Counted from the stretch's first letter, positions 43,343 through 56,360 are shown. The stretch is DNA of 64,000 bases from Eurosta solidaginis (GCF_040869045.1 NC_090322.1:190897477-190961476), one strand, 5' to 3'. A program made the numbers and translations. The notes: generated from the sequence alone by a model not told the origin.

Positions 43343-45235
43343 TATGTAATAAAAACAAGCTGTCGTGCATATTAAAACTAACGCGTTATCAACAACAACG
43401 ATTAACCAGAAGATGGTGTGAGCAATGCGATAAAGTGAGCTCTGCACAGTAAACAAAAAAGGAATTTATTCGTGCATGTGGCATTAAGTCTTTAGATAGT
43501 CATCCTCATTTGTTCACGCTTCTGAATTGGGCGTATTACTAATAACACCAACAAGGTTAAATAACAACACATTTATTTACATATGTATGTATATAAATGT
43601 TACGAGATTTGGGCATATTGCCAATACCGGCTTTAAAAATTTGATCGATTTTGTTATGATAGAAATAGTGAAATATGATACGATATATACTAGATTAAAG
43701 TATAAGTAACGGTACGTGCACTCATATAACAATATATGTGTATAATAATATAATCTAAATTATTCACATATGTCTATATAGATTATTTGATATCATGTAA
43801 TCTTGTTGAAACATAAATCAATTGTAAGCTTATGAAACGTACCGAAATAAATTTAAAAGCGCATATGTATGTAAATAAAATATATAAAGTTTTAGAATTT
43901 TATGTACCTCGTGTTGATTTAACGATACGATTTTGAAGTATTTAAGTACTTTTCGGAAGTAATAGTATTATCGAAAACTGCTTTCCATTTTCACACTTAT
44001 TACTATGTCACTACAAGTCTTTTACTTGATTTTATTTCACTGCTTACGACGAGTTATCAACCTAATTGGGATAATGGTAGTCTCGAACTTAAAAGGAACT
44101 GATAAATAACGCGAACGGTGTCACCGTGATTTTGTGAATAGCTTGATTTTACTTGCATAAAACCAGGGTTCGAGATCCGAGAGCGGCTTAAGACGAGTTG
44201 GTACCCACTGTGTGCACCAAGCAGCTAAAATAGGCTTCCAATTTCTAGAAAATTGCACTAGATACGATTTTTTTAAATAAACCGTTCCCCGGTGCACTTC
44301 CCAAAGAAAAATCTATTTTAAGATAATGCATATTCGATTACTTCTCCAAATACAAAGAGCTTTTAATCAATCACGCCGATACGAATGTGGTCATCAAATT
44401 TCCTTATTTTGGCTACTACGCATCATATTTAGCGATCGAAGTCCCTTTAAACTTATATCCATCGTGTGATGGATGCAAAAACAATTACCGGAAAGATTAG
44501 TACCTAAGAAACCAACCGCATTGCATAGTTTGTGATCAAACAAACAAGCTTTAGGATTATCAGACAAAGTAATTTTTGTTGTGGATTTTCTGGAATTGCT
44601 CTTTGATAACAAGTCAAACAAATAAAATCATTCATACAAAAAATTTAATTAGGAAGTCATTTTAATTTTGACTTTTTCATCGTACGCACTCGAATGAAGC
44701 ATTTGTCCCACTTTGAAATTCCAAATGTAAATTGAAAAAACTGAAAAAAGTCCTCATATTTACACATACGAAAACGTTCTTTTATAAGTTGATCAAAAAA
44801 AAATTCGTAATATTTTTTTCAGCAAATTTTAAATATCCTTAGAAGCTAGATTTTTTTCAGCTACTTGTCTCGAAAAAGCAGTTAGGGAGGAGTTGGAAAA
44901 TCAAAAAACGAATAATGTGCAAGTAGGCTAAAAAAATTCAATTAAAGACGAAATTGCGTATGATAGAAAACGAATAACTACTCTGAAGTACAATTAAAAA
45001 GAAATTTATCAAAGCTACATTCATATCTACATTAGACTGTGTTGAAAATTCTATTGGTATAAAATATTGAATCCGAGGTCAATACATACTGTGCTCTATT
45101 TTTTAGCAAACTTTAAAGCCACTGAGCTTATTTAACTCCCACCATACATATTTTGTAATTCTACCGTTCACTTGATAAACTCCAAAAATTTCCTAAAAAC
45201 TAGGAAAATGGTTATTAAAATAAAGAAATAAAATT
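43343..45235. other. AT-rich intergenic DNA, no gene recognised
   Basis: Apparently unique AT-rich sequence. A 75-codon minus frame at 44394-44621 has mixed composition (CFDHKLCNAVGFLG-like) and may be a decayed transposase piece, but nothing is diagnostic. Confidence 0.45.
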
Positions 45236-45830
45236 AAAGAAAAAAGCTTTTTCAAAAATAAGCCATATTTTTGGTTAATAAAGTCAACTAAAAAGTACAA
45301 AATAAATTGACTGTAAAGAAATACAACACTTTATAAGTTCATTGTAAGCTTTAACGATAATTAGGCTTTTTCGTCTGCGACAAAAAATTCCATATTGCAC
45401 ATAATTATATATTTTCAACATTAAAACTTTACACCTAAACTATTAAATCTTACAGTTTATATCACAGTCCTAATTGTTCTAATAAAAAGCGTGCTAAATT
45501 TTGATGGTATAATTAAAAATAAGTAGGACCTCCTTTTCTTGCTAGCACAATGTAACACGCTTTTATTAGAACAATTAGGACTGTGATATAAACTGTAAGA
45601 TTTAATAGTTTAGGTGTAAAGTTTTAATGTTAAAAATATATAATTATGTACAATATGGAATTTTTTGTCGCAGACAAAAAAGCCTAATTATCGTTAAAGC
45701 TTACAATGAACTTATAAAAAAGTATTATATTTCTTTACAGTCAATTTATTTTTTTCCTTTTTAGTTAATTTTATTAAGCAATAATAAAAGCTTATTTTAA
45801 AAAAAAGTTTTTTTCTTTACTTTTATTTTT
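45236..45830. mobile_element. foldback element with arms of about 265 bp
   Basis: The left arm (about 45236-45497) includes GACTGTAAAGAAATACAACA, AGTTCATTGTAAGCTTTAAC, GATAATTAGGCTTTTTCGTC and CACAGTCCTAATTGTTCTAA. The right arm (45562-45830) is its reverse complement with few changes. The spacer of about 65 bases contains GTAGGACCTCC. The outer ends are AT-rich and fade gradually. A 70-bp duplication of the right outer end follows at 45831-45900. No coding capacity. Confidence 0.8.
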
Positions 45831-45900
45831 TCTTTTTAGTTCGTTTTATTAACAAGTAATAGAAGCTTGTTCTTAGAAAAGCTTTTTTCTTAAATTTAAT

Positions 45901-46594
45901 TTAAATATGCATTTTTAAAAAAATTTTTTTAGGGTAAAATATTGTTTAAATTAGTTATGTAAACGTTACTTAGTTATATGTTACGTTTCTCATCCTATCC
46001 ATTTTAATTAATGCATCAACATTACAAGGTTTCTTCGAAGTCAACTTTGAACAGTCAAGTTCTTAAATTCGATTGTTAACTAAATTTACATCATATTTTA
46101 TTGTGATTTTGCCTATGTCTCGTTCAGTTTACAACTACTCATTGCAGATCTCTGCTCTGTTCCATCGCCAAAAATCTGTAAAAAAAAATCAAGTGCGCAG
46201 AAAAGTATGCAACATTTAGCGATAACAGCCTAACTTCTACGTTTGTTGCATACACAAACAAAGCGAAGCTACCTGCGTTCTTGAGGACTTAGGCTTTTAT
46301 TTCCTTGTGAATACAAATCTGTTCCGATAACTCTGTTATCGATTAATTTATCGAATTCTCGCAAAGTAATATCGCATTGTCATCGGAGTTATACATGTGT
46401 GCGAAATTTCAGCTCTATCGGACATAGGGAAGTGTATCAAATTTAAGTTGCAATATTTGATTACAGACAACAGCCAAGTGAAAGTAAATAAAAGCATATA
46501 AAATGGTACATGATATTTCGCCATAGAAATCCTTTTGCTAAAAATCAAAACTATTTTTGCCTTGGTAATAGGAATTATTCTCTTAAAAATTAAG
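45901..46594. other. intergenic DNA, no gene recognised
   Basis: AT-rich sequence with no open frame above 66 codons, no repeat match and no RNA gene seen. Confidence 0.5.
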
Positions 46595-47540
46595 AAAACA
46601 AGTAAAGGTGTCTAAGTTCAGGTGTAACCGAACATTATATACTCAGCGTGCGCTTCAATTGTAAATTTCATTTCAGATAAATTACTTTTCTACATAACAC
46701 GTGGCACCGCCCGTTTAAAAAAAAAGTTCTCCCCATTTCTTCTTACAATAAAACTTGATAAGTGAAATATCATTGATTCGAAACTATTTTTTGCTAAGTT
46801 ATAACTTATTATTCTAGTCTACGACCCCTTTAAACCTTTTAAACTTGTTTTATATCTAAGTTGCCGTGGTCTTTAGCCGATCCCGGGCATTTTTATTAGA
46901 AATATTTTCTGCTATAAGGAAAATGTGTGTACGCAATTTCATTATGATCTGTTAATTTTTCTTCGAGTTATAGCTCCCGAAACATAGAAAATTGCTTTGT
47001 CATAAAAGGGGCGGTGCCACGCCCATTTTTTTAAATTTGAAGTTTTTCCTATTTATTGTTATAACTTCTTTTTTGTAAAGATATGGCTTATTTTATTCAT
47101 CCACGACCCTTTTAAAAATCTTGTATATAAAAGTGGGCGTGGTCCTTAACCGATTTCGTTAATTTTTCTTCAAAAAATTCCTTATAGTGAAGGCAACCTC
47201 TCTACCGAATTTTGTTACGATAAGTTTAACGATTTTTGATTTATGATTAATAATATTTGTAAAATTGAATTTATCACAAGTGGCGGTGCCACGCCCATTT
47301 TAAAAAATGTTTACAAATTTGTATCAAGAGTCTCAATATCAGTCCACATGTCAAATTTCAACATTCTAGGTGTATTATTTACTAAATTATTAGGGTTTTT
47401 GTGTTTTCCAAAATTTTATATATATAAAAAGTGGGCGTGATTATCACCCGATTTCGCTCATTTTCAATACCAATCTATTCTGGGTCCAGATAAGCTAGTG
47501 TACCAAATTTGGTGAAGATATCTCAATATTTACTCAAGAT
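46595..47540 (-). mobile_element. divergent DINE-1/HINE-like element, CAGCGTGC subfamily
   Basis: At the low end, the minus-strand 3' end carries CACGCTGAGTATATAATGTT, a stem-loop GTTCGGTTACACCTGAAC and CTTTACTTGTTTT. The body has degraded CACGCCCACTTTT and GGGCGTGGCACCGCC blocks. Similarity ends near 47540 in TTGAGTAAATATTGAGATAT, so the 5' part with the CCGTCCG motif is missing. The subterminal word matches the 5' end at 59908, which places both in one subfamily. Confidence 0.75.
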
Positions 47541-47930
47541 CTTCGCTACAATTTACTCCTCCTGCGAGGCTCCGCTGCCGCTTTGGGTTCCATTTTCAGT
47601 TTCAATTTTGTTTGCTAGTTGCTTTTTCCATTCCAGTAAAGTTTTTGTTCTGATTCCAAATTCGGTCTTAGTCTTCATGTAGTTTCAGCTTCAGTTCCGG
47701 TTTTGTTTCAATTTATGTTGCCGTTTCAGTTCAGCCTCGATTCCAGTTTCGGGTTATTTCTGTTTCAGCTCTGCTTATAGTTACGATCCTGTACCTGTTT
47801 CAACACCGGCCTGGGTCCAGTTTCGGTTTCTTTTGAAACCAGTCCAAATTTAGTTTTTAGTTCAAGTTCTACATCGGTACTGCTTCAGTGCCTTAAATTT
47901 GTTCCGGCCAAAAGTTGCAAAAGTTTGTTT
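47541..47930 (+). repeat. degenerate GTTTCAGTTCCGG-type tandem repeat
   Basis: Words such as TTTCAGTTTC, CAGTTCCGGTTTTG, GTTTCAGTTCAGC, CCAGTTTCGGGTT and CAGTTTCGGTTTC recur every 6, 12 or 18 bases. This gives an old hexanucleotide array (GTTTCA/GTTCCG). It has no coding signal. Confidence 0.7.
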
Positions 47931-48079
47931 TTAAACCCACACTTAAGAACGTACACTAGGCTAGTTCCTAAACATCTTGTAATTAAATTTTATTGCCTCT
48001 ATATTAGGTCCGTGTCATGTTTGTGCGCAAATTCAAGTAAAAATAGGGAATCAATTGCATCCATTTTAGAATAACTTCC

Positions 48080-49320
48080 TGTAAAGGTAGAGTCTTGAGA
48101 CTTAGACCTTACTGCAGAAATCGATGACAATGCAGCGTTAGAGAAAATAGTTTTGCTAGGTGGCGCAGGGATTGTTATATTTAAAAAACCCCAAAATTTT
48201 GTAATCGAGTTTTAAGAAATCTCCGGTGAGCTAGAAACTTAAAACTTTTAGCATAATCAAGAGAATACTTAGTTTAAAAAATCTTCTTGATGAGAATGGA
48301 AATATTTAGAAATAATGAGCGTATGGAATCATAAGAGCGATAGCTAGATGCTTCCTACAGCTCGCTTCAGTCAGAGTACCTTGAAAATGCATCAAAAGGA
48401 AAAAATTCCCGCTAGATAGTGTACGCGTCGAAGATATTTGAAAATCTATTCGATATTTTGAATCATGTGATCGCTTTTTAAGTAACCTCCCCTAGAGCTA
48501 GACTTAAAATTTGAAATATGGTCCAGTGATCAATGGCAGCTTATCATTTAGGACAAAAAACTTCGCTGGGTGTAGCAAGATCTATATGTTAAAAAAAAAA
48601 AACAGTTCGAATCGAATGGAATCTTGCGATAATTTTTTGATATACTTCTTAAGGTACAACTCCATAGCACACATAAGCCCAAGGCCCGATGACAACGCAT
48701 TTAAAAAGGGGAACATTTCCGATAGGTGGCGCCAGTGACTGGAGTTTTAGTTATTACGCACCAAGCGGGAGAATTTTGGAATTAGATTTAAGAAACTTCT
48801 TATTGAGCTTTAAACCTGAAATCTCACATATAGTTGAGAAGACCGATACTTTGCCACAAAATGGAGAAAAAGTCCAGTAGGTGGCGTTCGGGTAAAAATA
48901 ATTAAAAAACCCATATGAAGTTTACAATTTTTTGATCGATTTTTGTGTAACTTCCTAGCAAGCTAAGGAACTTAAATTTTTAACGAGCTCAAGCGGCCAA
49001 AGCGGTCAAAGCGACTGAAACGCCTATCACAGAAAGTTCAAAATGGAGGCGCATGGATCGTAGTGTTTAGAAAATCGTTCGGTAGTGGAGAAGGGCGAGG
49101 GGGAATATTCCGATGCATTTCTAATACTGTTTTCATTGAGCGAAAAAACTTCACACATACTTCATTTCTCTACGCAATAAAAGGGGCGAAAAGATACGCT
49201 AGATGGCGCACGGATCAAAATAGCTCGAAAGTTCAAACGGGACGCAGAATCATGCAATCGATTTTCAAATATCGTCCCAGTAAGCTAGATAACTGATATA
49301 TCAAACGTCACAAGTCAAAT
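48080..49320 (+). repeat. degenerate tandem repeats with TAGGTGGCGC cores
   Basis: Cores TAGGTGGCGCAGGGATTG (about 48157), TAGATAGTGTACGCGTCGAA (48414), TAGGTGGCGCCAGTGACTGG (48723), TAGGTGGCGTTCGGG (48876) and TAGATGGCGCACGGATCAAA (49200) recur. Between them lie AACTTCCT.GCAAGCTAG.AACTTAAA-type segments. Spacing is roughly 150-320 bases. The units are related to the repeats at 20.8 and 41.4 kb but far more diverged. Confidence 0.68.
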
Positions 49321-50860
49321 GGAGTGAGATACCTATCACAACAAGTTGCGCTTGGCGAATTGCTCTATAAAGACCGAGTGTGATAATACTTTAGTCGAAG
49401 TTATCACAAGTAGATTTTTTTGTTGTCTGGAGACGCTTAAAAGTGTGTCTCCAGAGGATATCCTGAATTGAAAAAGATTATCGCTGTTTTTTGTTGGATA
49501 AGCATAAAAATGGCTCTAAATCTCCATAGCGCAATCTGAAATTCGGCTCGCCTTTGACATGCCTTAATCGCCTCTAGTCGAGATGAATAAGTATATATGA
49601 GGGGATGTGTGGAACAACGGTATAACTCAAAAATCAACCTTTTGAGAAAAGTAAAAAAAAAAAAAAACTTAACAATACAGGTTAAAATAAATTTATAATA
49701 ATCCCACTTGGTAAGATTTTAGATAGTATGATTCTTTATTAAGAAAAAGTAATAAATTTTATATATACATAATTTTATTAGAAAATGTATGATTTCTTTT
49801 TTATTGAGTTATACCGTTATTCCATAGATTGAATATCAAATATTTTCATTGAGATACTTTACTAAACAAAATAGTAAATACATTAATAACCATTGTTAAA
49901 TACATTATATTCTATTATTTAGAAATGTTTATAACTATTTGTTATTTCTTTTTGTTATTTTTGGCAATCTTTTTTGTACTACTTTTATCATTTTTAACCT
50001 TTTTTTCTTTTTTAAACAATGGAGTCATCTGTCTTAGTCGTTTTTGAAACCACTTCAGTTCTTTTATTTTTCAGTTGTTTCTGGTCTACGACATTGAATA
50101 TATTTTCATATCATTTCGATGCTTCACTACTGCAAATTTTATTAGAGAGTTATGCCGTTTTTCCATAAATGAAGCTAATATCTTTGTTTAAATATCTCTA
50201 TTATTTTCTAAGATTAATATGGTATATGTATGTAATCGTGCTCTTTTTATTTATTTGATTTATGGAAAAACGGTGTAACTCGACTTATACCATTACATCC
50301 CCACATATGATATATTTAATAAGATCATCGTTTAAAGGGTTATTATTTAAGTCGTTCATTCTATTTTTTAAGAATCACTCTAATGTACATACGCATGAAC
50401 ATTCATGAGCGCATATCTAATGCTCTGTCAATATAAAAATCTACAAAATATTCTGGTTTACAAGTTTGCATATGAAAAAACGTTGCTATTGGAAACTTTG
50501 AAAAGTTTGCATTTTGATTTTGCTGAGTCTAGAATTTTTAACAATTTCCTTTTAATTTGCCATTGTTTTTTTATTGAATAGTACAAAATACTTGTTAACT
50601 CTGTTTTATATTTGAACTTTGATCAATAGTCAGTTATTTTGCTTAAGAAAACTTTACTTGACTCAAGTTTGTGCAATGAAAAGGCAAACGAGTATGTTGA
50701 AAGAAGATCTGTGGATTTTGTTTGGCTCTGTTTGTAAACTTTAAAATTTTAGCAGAAGAAAAGATATTCCCGTTTTAGTTTAGTGCTCTTGTCCACATAC
50801 ATATATTTCGCAGCGAACACGGCATTTATTTTATCAAACTGCGACACTTGAATTCTTCTT
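49321..50860. other. AT-rich DNA with recurrent ACGGTATAACTC words
   Basis: AACGGTATAACTC (49616), GAGTTATACCGTTATTCCAT (49805), GAGAGTTATGCCGTTTTTCCAT (50144) and ATGGAAAAACGGTGTAACTC (50263) recur in both orientations. TATATGAGGGGATGT (49594) and ACATCCCCACATATGA (50295) may be the ends of one inverted-repeat element of about 0.7 kb. No gene is recognised. Confidence 0.45.
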
Positions 50861-53800
50861 TTTATACTCAGTTGAGCAGAGCTCACAGAGTATATTAAGT
50901 TTGATTGGATAACGGTTGGTTGTACATATATAAAGGAATCGAGATAGATATAGACTTCCATATATCAAAATAATCAGGATCGAAAAAAAATTTGATTGAG
51001 CCATGTCCGTCCGTCCGTCCGTCCGTTAACACGATAACTTGAGCAAATTTTGAGGTATCTTGATGAAATTTGGTATGTAGATTCCTGGGCACTCATCTCA
51101 GATCGCTATTTAAAATGAACGATATCGAACTATAACCACGCCCACTTTTTCGATATCGAAAATTTCGCAAAACCGAAAAAATGCGATAATTCATTGCCAA
51201 AGGCGGCTAAAGCGATGAAACTTGGCAGATGGGTTGAAGATATGACGCAGAATAGAAAATTAGTAAGATTTTGGACAATGGGCGTGGCACCGCCCACCTT
51301 TACAAGAAGGTAATTTAAAAGTTTTGCAAGCTGTAATTTGGCAGTCGTTGAAGATATCATGATGAAATTTAGCAGGAACGCTACTACTATTACTATATAT
51401 GTGCTAAATAAAAATTAGCAAAATTGGATGAAGAACACGCCCACTTTTTAAAAAATTTTTTTTTTAAATTCAAATTTTAACAAAAAATTTAATATCTTTA
51501 CTGTATATAAGTAAATTAAGTCAAAATTCAACTCCTGTAATGATATGATGCAACAAAATACAAAAATAAAAGAAAATTTCAAAATGGGCGTGGCTCCGCC
51601 CATTTTCATTTAGTTTGTCTAGAATACTTTTAATGCCATAAGTCGAACAAAAATTTACCAATCCTTCTCAAATTTGGTAGGGACATAGATTCTATGACGG
51701 TAACTGTTCTCTGTGAAAATGGGCGAAATCGGTGGAAGCCACGCCCAGTTTTTATACACAGTCCACCGTCTGTCCTTCCGCTCGGCCGTTAACACAATAA
51801 CTTGAGCAAAAACCGATATATCTTTACTAAACTTAGCCCACCTACTTATCTGAACTCACTTTATCTTGGTATAAAAAATGGCCGAAATCCGACCATAACC
51901 ACGCCCACTTTATCGATATCGAAAATTACGAAAAATGAAAAAAATGCCATAATTCTATACCAAATACGAAAAAAAGGGATGAAACATGGTAAGTGGATTG
52001 GTTTATTGACGCAAAATATAACTTTGGAAAAAACTTTGTAAAATGGGTGTGACACCTACCATATTAAGTAGAAGAAAATGAAAAAGTTCTACAAGGCGAA
52101 ATCAACAGCCCTTGGAATCTTGGCAGGAATACTGTTAGTGGTATTGCATATATAAATAAATTAGCAGTACCCGACAGATGATATTCTGGATCACCTGGTT
52201 CACATTTTGGTCGATATCGCGAGAACACCTTCACATATACATCTAAGGGCCATTGCTTTTAAAAGCCTCATTAATACCTTTAATTTGATATCCATATCGT
52301 ACAAACACATTCTAGAGTCACCCCTGGCCCACCCTAATGGCGATATCTCGAAAAGGCGTCCACCTATAGACCTAATGCCCACTCCCTCTTAAAATGCTCA
52401 GTAACACCTTTCGTTTGATACCCATATCGTACAAACATTCTAGAGTCACCTCTGGCCCACCCTAATGGCGATATCTCGAAAAGGCCTCCACCTATAGACC
52501 TAATGCACACTCCCTCTTAAAATGCTCAGTAACACATTTCGTTTGATACCCATATCGTACAAACATTCTAGAGTCAGCCCTGGCCCACCCTAATGGCGAT
52601 ATCTCGAAAAGGCGTCCACCTATAGACCTAATGCCCACTCCCTCTTAAAATGCTCAGTAACACCTTTCGTTTGATACCCATATCGTACAAACATTCTAGA
52701 GTCACCTCTGGCCCACCCTAATGGCGATATCTCGAAAAGGCCTCCACCTATAGACCTAATGCACACTCCCTCTTAAAATGCTCAGTAACACATTTCGTTT
52801 GATACCCATATCGTACAAACATTCTAGAGTCAGCCCTGGCCCACCCTAATGGCGATATCTCGAAAAGGCGTCCACCTATAGACCTAATGCCCACTCCCTC
52901 TTAAAATGCTCAGTAACACCTTTCGTTTGATACCCATATCGTACAAACATTCTAGAGTCACCCCTGACCCACCCTATTGGCGATGTCTCGAAAAGGCCTC
53001 CACCTATAGACCTAATGCACACTCCCTCTTAAAATGCTCAGTAACACATTTCGTTTGATACCCATATCGTACAAACACATTCTAGCGTCACCCTGGGCCA
53101 CCCTAATGGCGATATCTCGAAAAGGCGTCTACCTATAGAACTAAGGATTACTCCCTTACTCACCCATATCGTACAAACATTCTGGAGTCACCCTTGGTCC
53201 ACCTTTATGGCGATATCTCGAAAAGGCGTCCACCTATAGAACTAAGGATTACTCCCTTTTAAAATACTCATTACCACCTTTCTTTTGATACCCATATCGT
53301 ACAAACACATTCTAGAGTCACCCCTGGCTCACCCTATTGGCGATATCTCGAAAAGGCGTCCACCTATAGACCTAATGCCCACTCCCTCTTAAAATGCTCA
53401 GTAACACCTTTCGTTTGATACCCATATCGTACAAACACATTCTAGCGTCACCCTGGCCCACCCTAATGGCGATATCTCGAAAAGGCGTCCACCTATAGAA
53501 CTAAGGATTACTCCCTTTTAAAATACTCATTACCACCTTTCATTTGATACCCATATCGTACAAACACATTCTAGAGTCACCCCTGGCCCACCCTAATGGC
53601 GATATCTCGAAAAGGCGTCCACCTATAGACCTAATGCCCACTCCCTCTTAAAATGCTCAGTAACACCTTTCGTTTGATACCCATATCGTACAAACATTAT
53701 AGAGTCACCCCTGGCCCACACTAATGGCGATATCTCGAAAAGACGTCCACCTATAGACCTAATGCCCACTCCCTCTTAAAATGCTCAGTAACACCTTTCG

Positions 53801-54724
53801 TCTGATACCCATATCGTACAAACACATTCTAGAGTCACCCCTGGCCCACCCTAATGACGATATCTCGAAAAGGCGTCCACTTATAGACCTAATGCTCACT
53901 CCCTCTTAAAATGCTCAATAACACCTTTCGTTTGATACCCATATCGTACAAACATTCTAGAGTCACCCCTGGCACACCCTAATGGCAATATCTCGAAAAG
54001 GCGTCCACCTATAGACCTAATGCCCACTCCATCTTAAAATGCTCAGTAACACCTTTCATTTGATTCCCATATCGTACAAACACATTCTAGAGACACCCCT
54101 GGTCCACCTTTATGGCGATATCTCGAAACGGCGTCCACCTATGGAACTAAGGATCACTCCTTTCCAAAATACTCATTAACAGCTTTCATTTGATACCCAT
54201 ATCGTACAAACATATTCTAGAGTCACCCCTGGTCCACCTTTATGACGATTTCTCGAAAAGGCGTTCACCTATAGAACTAAAGCCCATTCCCTTTTAAAAT
54301 ACTCATTACCACCTTTCATTTGATACCCATATGGTACAAACACATTCTAGAGTCACCCCTGGCCCACCTTAATGGCGATATCTCGAAAAGGCGTCCACCG
54401 ATAGACCTAAGGCCCACTCCCTCTTAAAATGCTCAGTAACACCTTTCATTTGATACCCATATCGTACAAACAAATTCTAGAGTCAGCCCTGGTCCACCTT
54501 TATGGCGATATCCCTAAATGGCGTCCATCCATAGAACTATGGCCTACTCTCTCTTAAAATACTCTTTAATACCTTCCATTTGATACACATGTCATACAAC
54601 CACATTCCAGGGTTACCCTAGGTTCATTTTCCTACATGGTGATTTTCCTTATTTTGTCTCCATAGCTCTCAACTGAGTATGTAATGTTCGGTTACACCCG
54701 AACTTAGCCTTCCTTACTTGTTTT
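50861..54724 (+). mobile_element. DINE-1/HINE-like element, family 1, full length with long array
   Basis: The 5' end is TTTATACTCAGTTGAGCAGA, then CACAGAGTATATTAA (TATACTC/GAGTATA pairing). CCATGTCCGTCCGTCCGTCC lies near 51001. CACGCCCACTTTTTCGATA blocks occupy 51100-52060. A long central array spans 52230-54560. The 3' end has CTCAACTGAGTATGTAAT, the stem-loop at 54686-54703 and TTCCTTACTTGTTTT. This is one of the two longest copies. Its internal open frames recur in other copies only because the DNA is repeated. Confidence 0.88.
52230..54560 (+). repeat. central array, about 18 units, with a dimeric block
   Basis: The anchor GGCCCACCCTAATGGCG lies at 52326, 52454, 52582, 52710 and 52838, exactly 128 bases apart. 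In this block two unit types alternate. One has GGCGTCCACC, TGCCCACTCCC and AACACCTTTCG. The other has GGCCTCCACC, TGCACACTCCC and AACACATTTCG. The result is a 256-bp dimer. Later units are more heterogeneous and include ones of 130-131 bases. Confidence 0.9.
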
Positions 54725-55424
54725 ATTTTCGTTATTTCAAAAGAAAACTTCTTTTATTTTTTGTTACTGAAACTATGCAAATATTTTTGATTAATTCGAA
54801 AATTCAAGACAATTTTACGAAAATTACGAAATTTTTTTTTTTGGTTTTTTGATTCTTTTTATACTCAGTTGAGCAGAGCTCACAGAGTATATTTAGTTTG
54901 ATTGGATAACGGTTAGTTGTACAGGTATAAAGGAATCGAGATAGATATAGACTTCCATATATCAAAATCATCAGTATCGAAAAAAAATGCGATTGAGCCA
55001 TGTCCGTCCGTCCGTCCGTCCGTCCGTCTGTCCGTTAACACGATAACTTGAGTAAATTTTGAGGTATCATGATGAAATTTGGTATGTAGGTTCCTGAGCA
55101 CTCATCTCAGATCGCTATTTAAAATGAACGATATCGGACAATAACCACGCCCACTTTTTCGATATCGAAAATATCGAAAAAGTGCGATAATTCCTTACCA
55201 AATACGGATAAAGCGATGAAACTTGGTAGGTGAGTTGAACTTATGACGCAGAATAGAAAACAATGGGCGTGGCACCGCCCACTTTTAAAAGAAGGTAATT
55301 TAGAAGTTTTGCAAGCTGTAATTTGGCAGTCGTTGAAAATATCATGATGAAATTTTGCAAGAGCGTTACTCCTATTCCTATATGTGTTCTAAATAAAAAT
55401 TTGCAAAATCGGTTGACGAACACG

Positions 55425-56360
55425 CCCACTTTAAAAAAAAAAAAATTTAAAAGTCAAATTATAACAAAAAATTGAATATATTTACAGTATATAAGTAAAT
55501 TAAGTCAACATTCAACTCCAGTAATGATATGGTGCAACAAAATACAAAAATAAAAGACAATTTCAAAATGGGTGTGGCTCCGCCCTTTTTCATTTAATTT
55601 GTCTAGGATACTTTTAATGCCATAAGGCGAACAAAAATTTACCAATCCTTGTGAAATTTGGTAGAGGCTTAGATTCTAGGACGATAACTCTTTTCTGTGA
55701 AAAAGGGCGAACTCGGTTGAAGCCACGCCCAGTTTTTATACACAGTCGACCGTCTGTCATTCCCCTCGGCCGTTAACATGATAACTTGAGCAAAAATCGA
55801 TATATCTTTACTAAACTCAGTTGACGTACTTATCTGAACTCACTTTGTATTGGTGTAAAAAATGGCCGAAATCCGACTATGACCACGCCCACTTTTTAAA
55901 AAAAAATTTTTTAATTCAAATTTTGAAAGAAAAGTTAATATCTTTACAGTATATAAGTCAATTAAGTCAACATTCAACTCCAGTAATGATATGGTGCAAC
56001 AAAATACAAAAATTAAAGAAAATTTCAAAATGGGTGTGGCTCCGCCCTTTTTCATTTAATTTGTCTAGGATACTTTTAATGCCATAAGTCGAACAAAAAT
56101 TTACCAATCCTTGTGAAGTTTGGTAGAGGCTTAGATTCTAGGACGGTAACTCTTCTCTGTGAAAAAGGGCGAACTCGGTTGAAGCCACGCCCAGTTTTTA
56201 TGCACTGTCGACCGTCTGTCCTTCCGATCGGCCGTTAACATGATAACTTGAGCAAAAATCGATATATCTTTACTAAACTCAGTTGACGTACTTATCTGAA
56301 CTCACTTTGTGTTGGTGTAAAAAATGGCCGAAATCTGACTATGACCACGCCCACTTTTTC
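55425..56360 (+). repeat. 462-bp tandem duplication inside the HINE body
   Basis: TTTACAGTATATAAGT at 55481 and 55943, GGTGCAACAAAATAC at 55531 and 55993, and ATGACCACGCCCAC at 55879 and 56341 are each offset by exactly 462 bases. Both copies share the variant GTGAAAAAGGGCGAACTCGG, not seen in other HINE copies. The junction lies at a CACGCCCACTTT block, so unequal exchange between two such blocks is the likely origin. Confidence 0.85.

Noticed and set aside
44394..44621. 75-codon minus-strand frame considered as a transposase remnant
   Set aside because: No diagnostic motif could be identified and no inverted repeats flank it.
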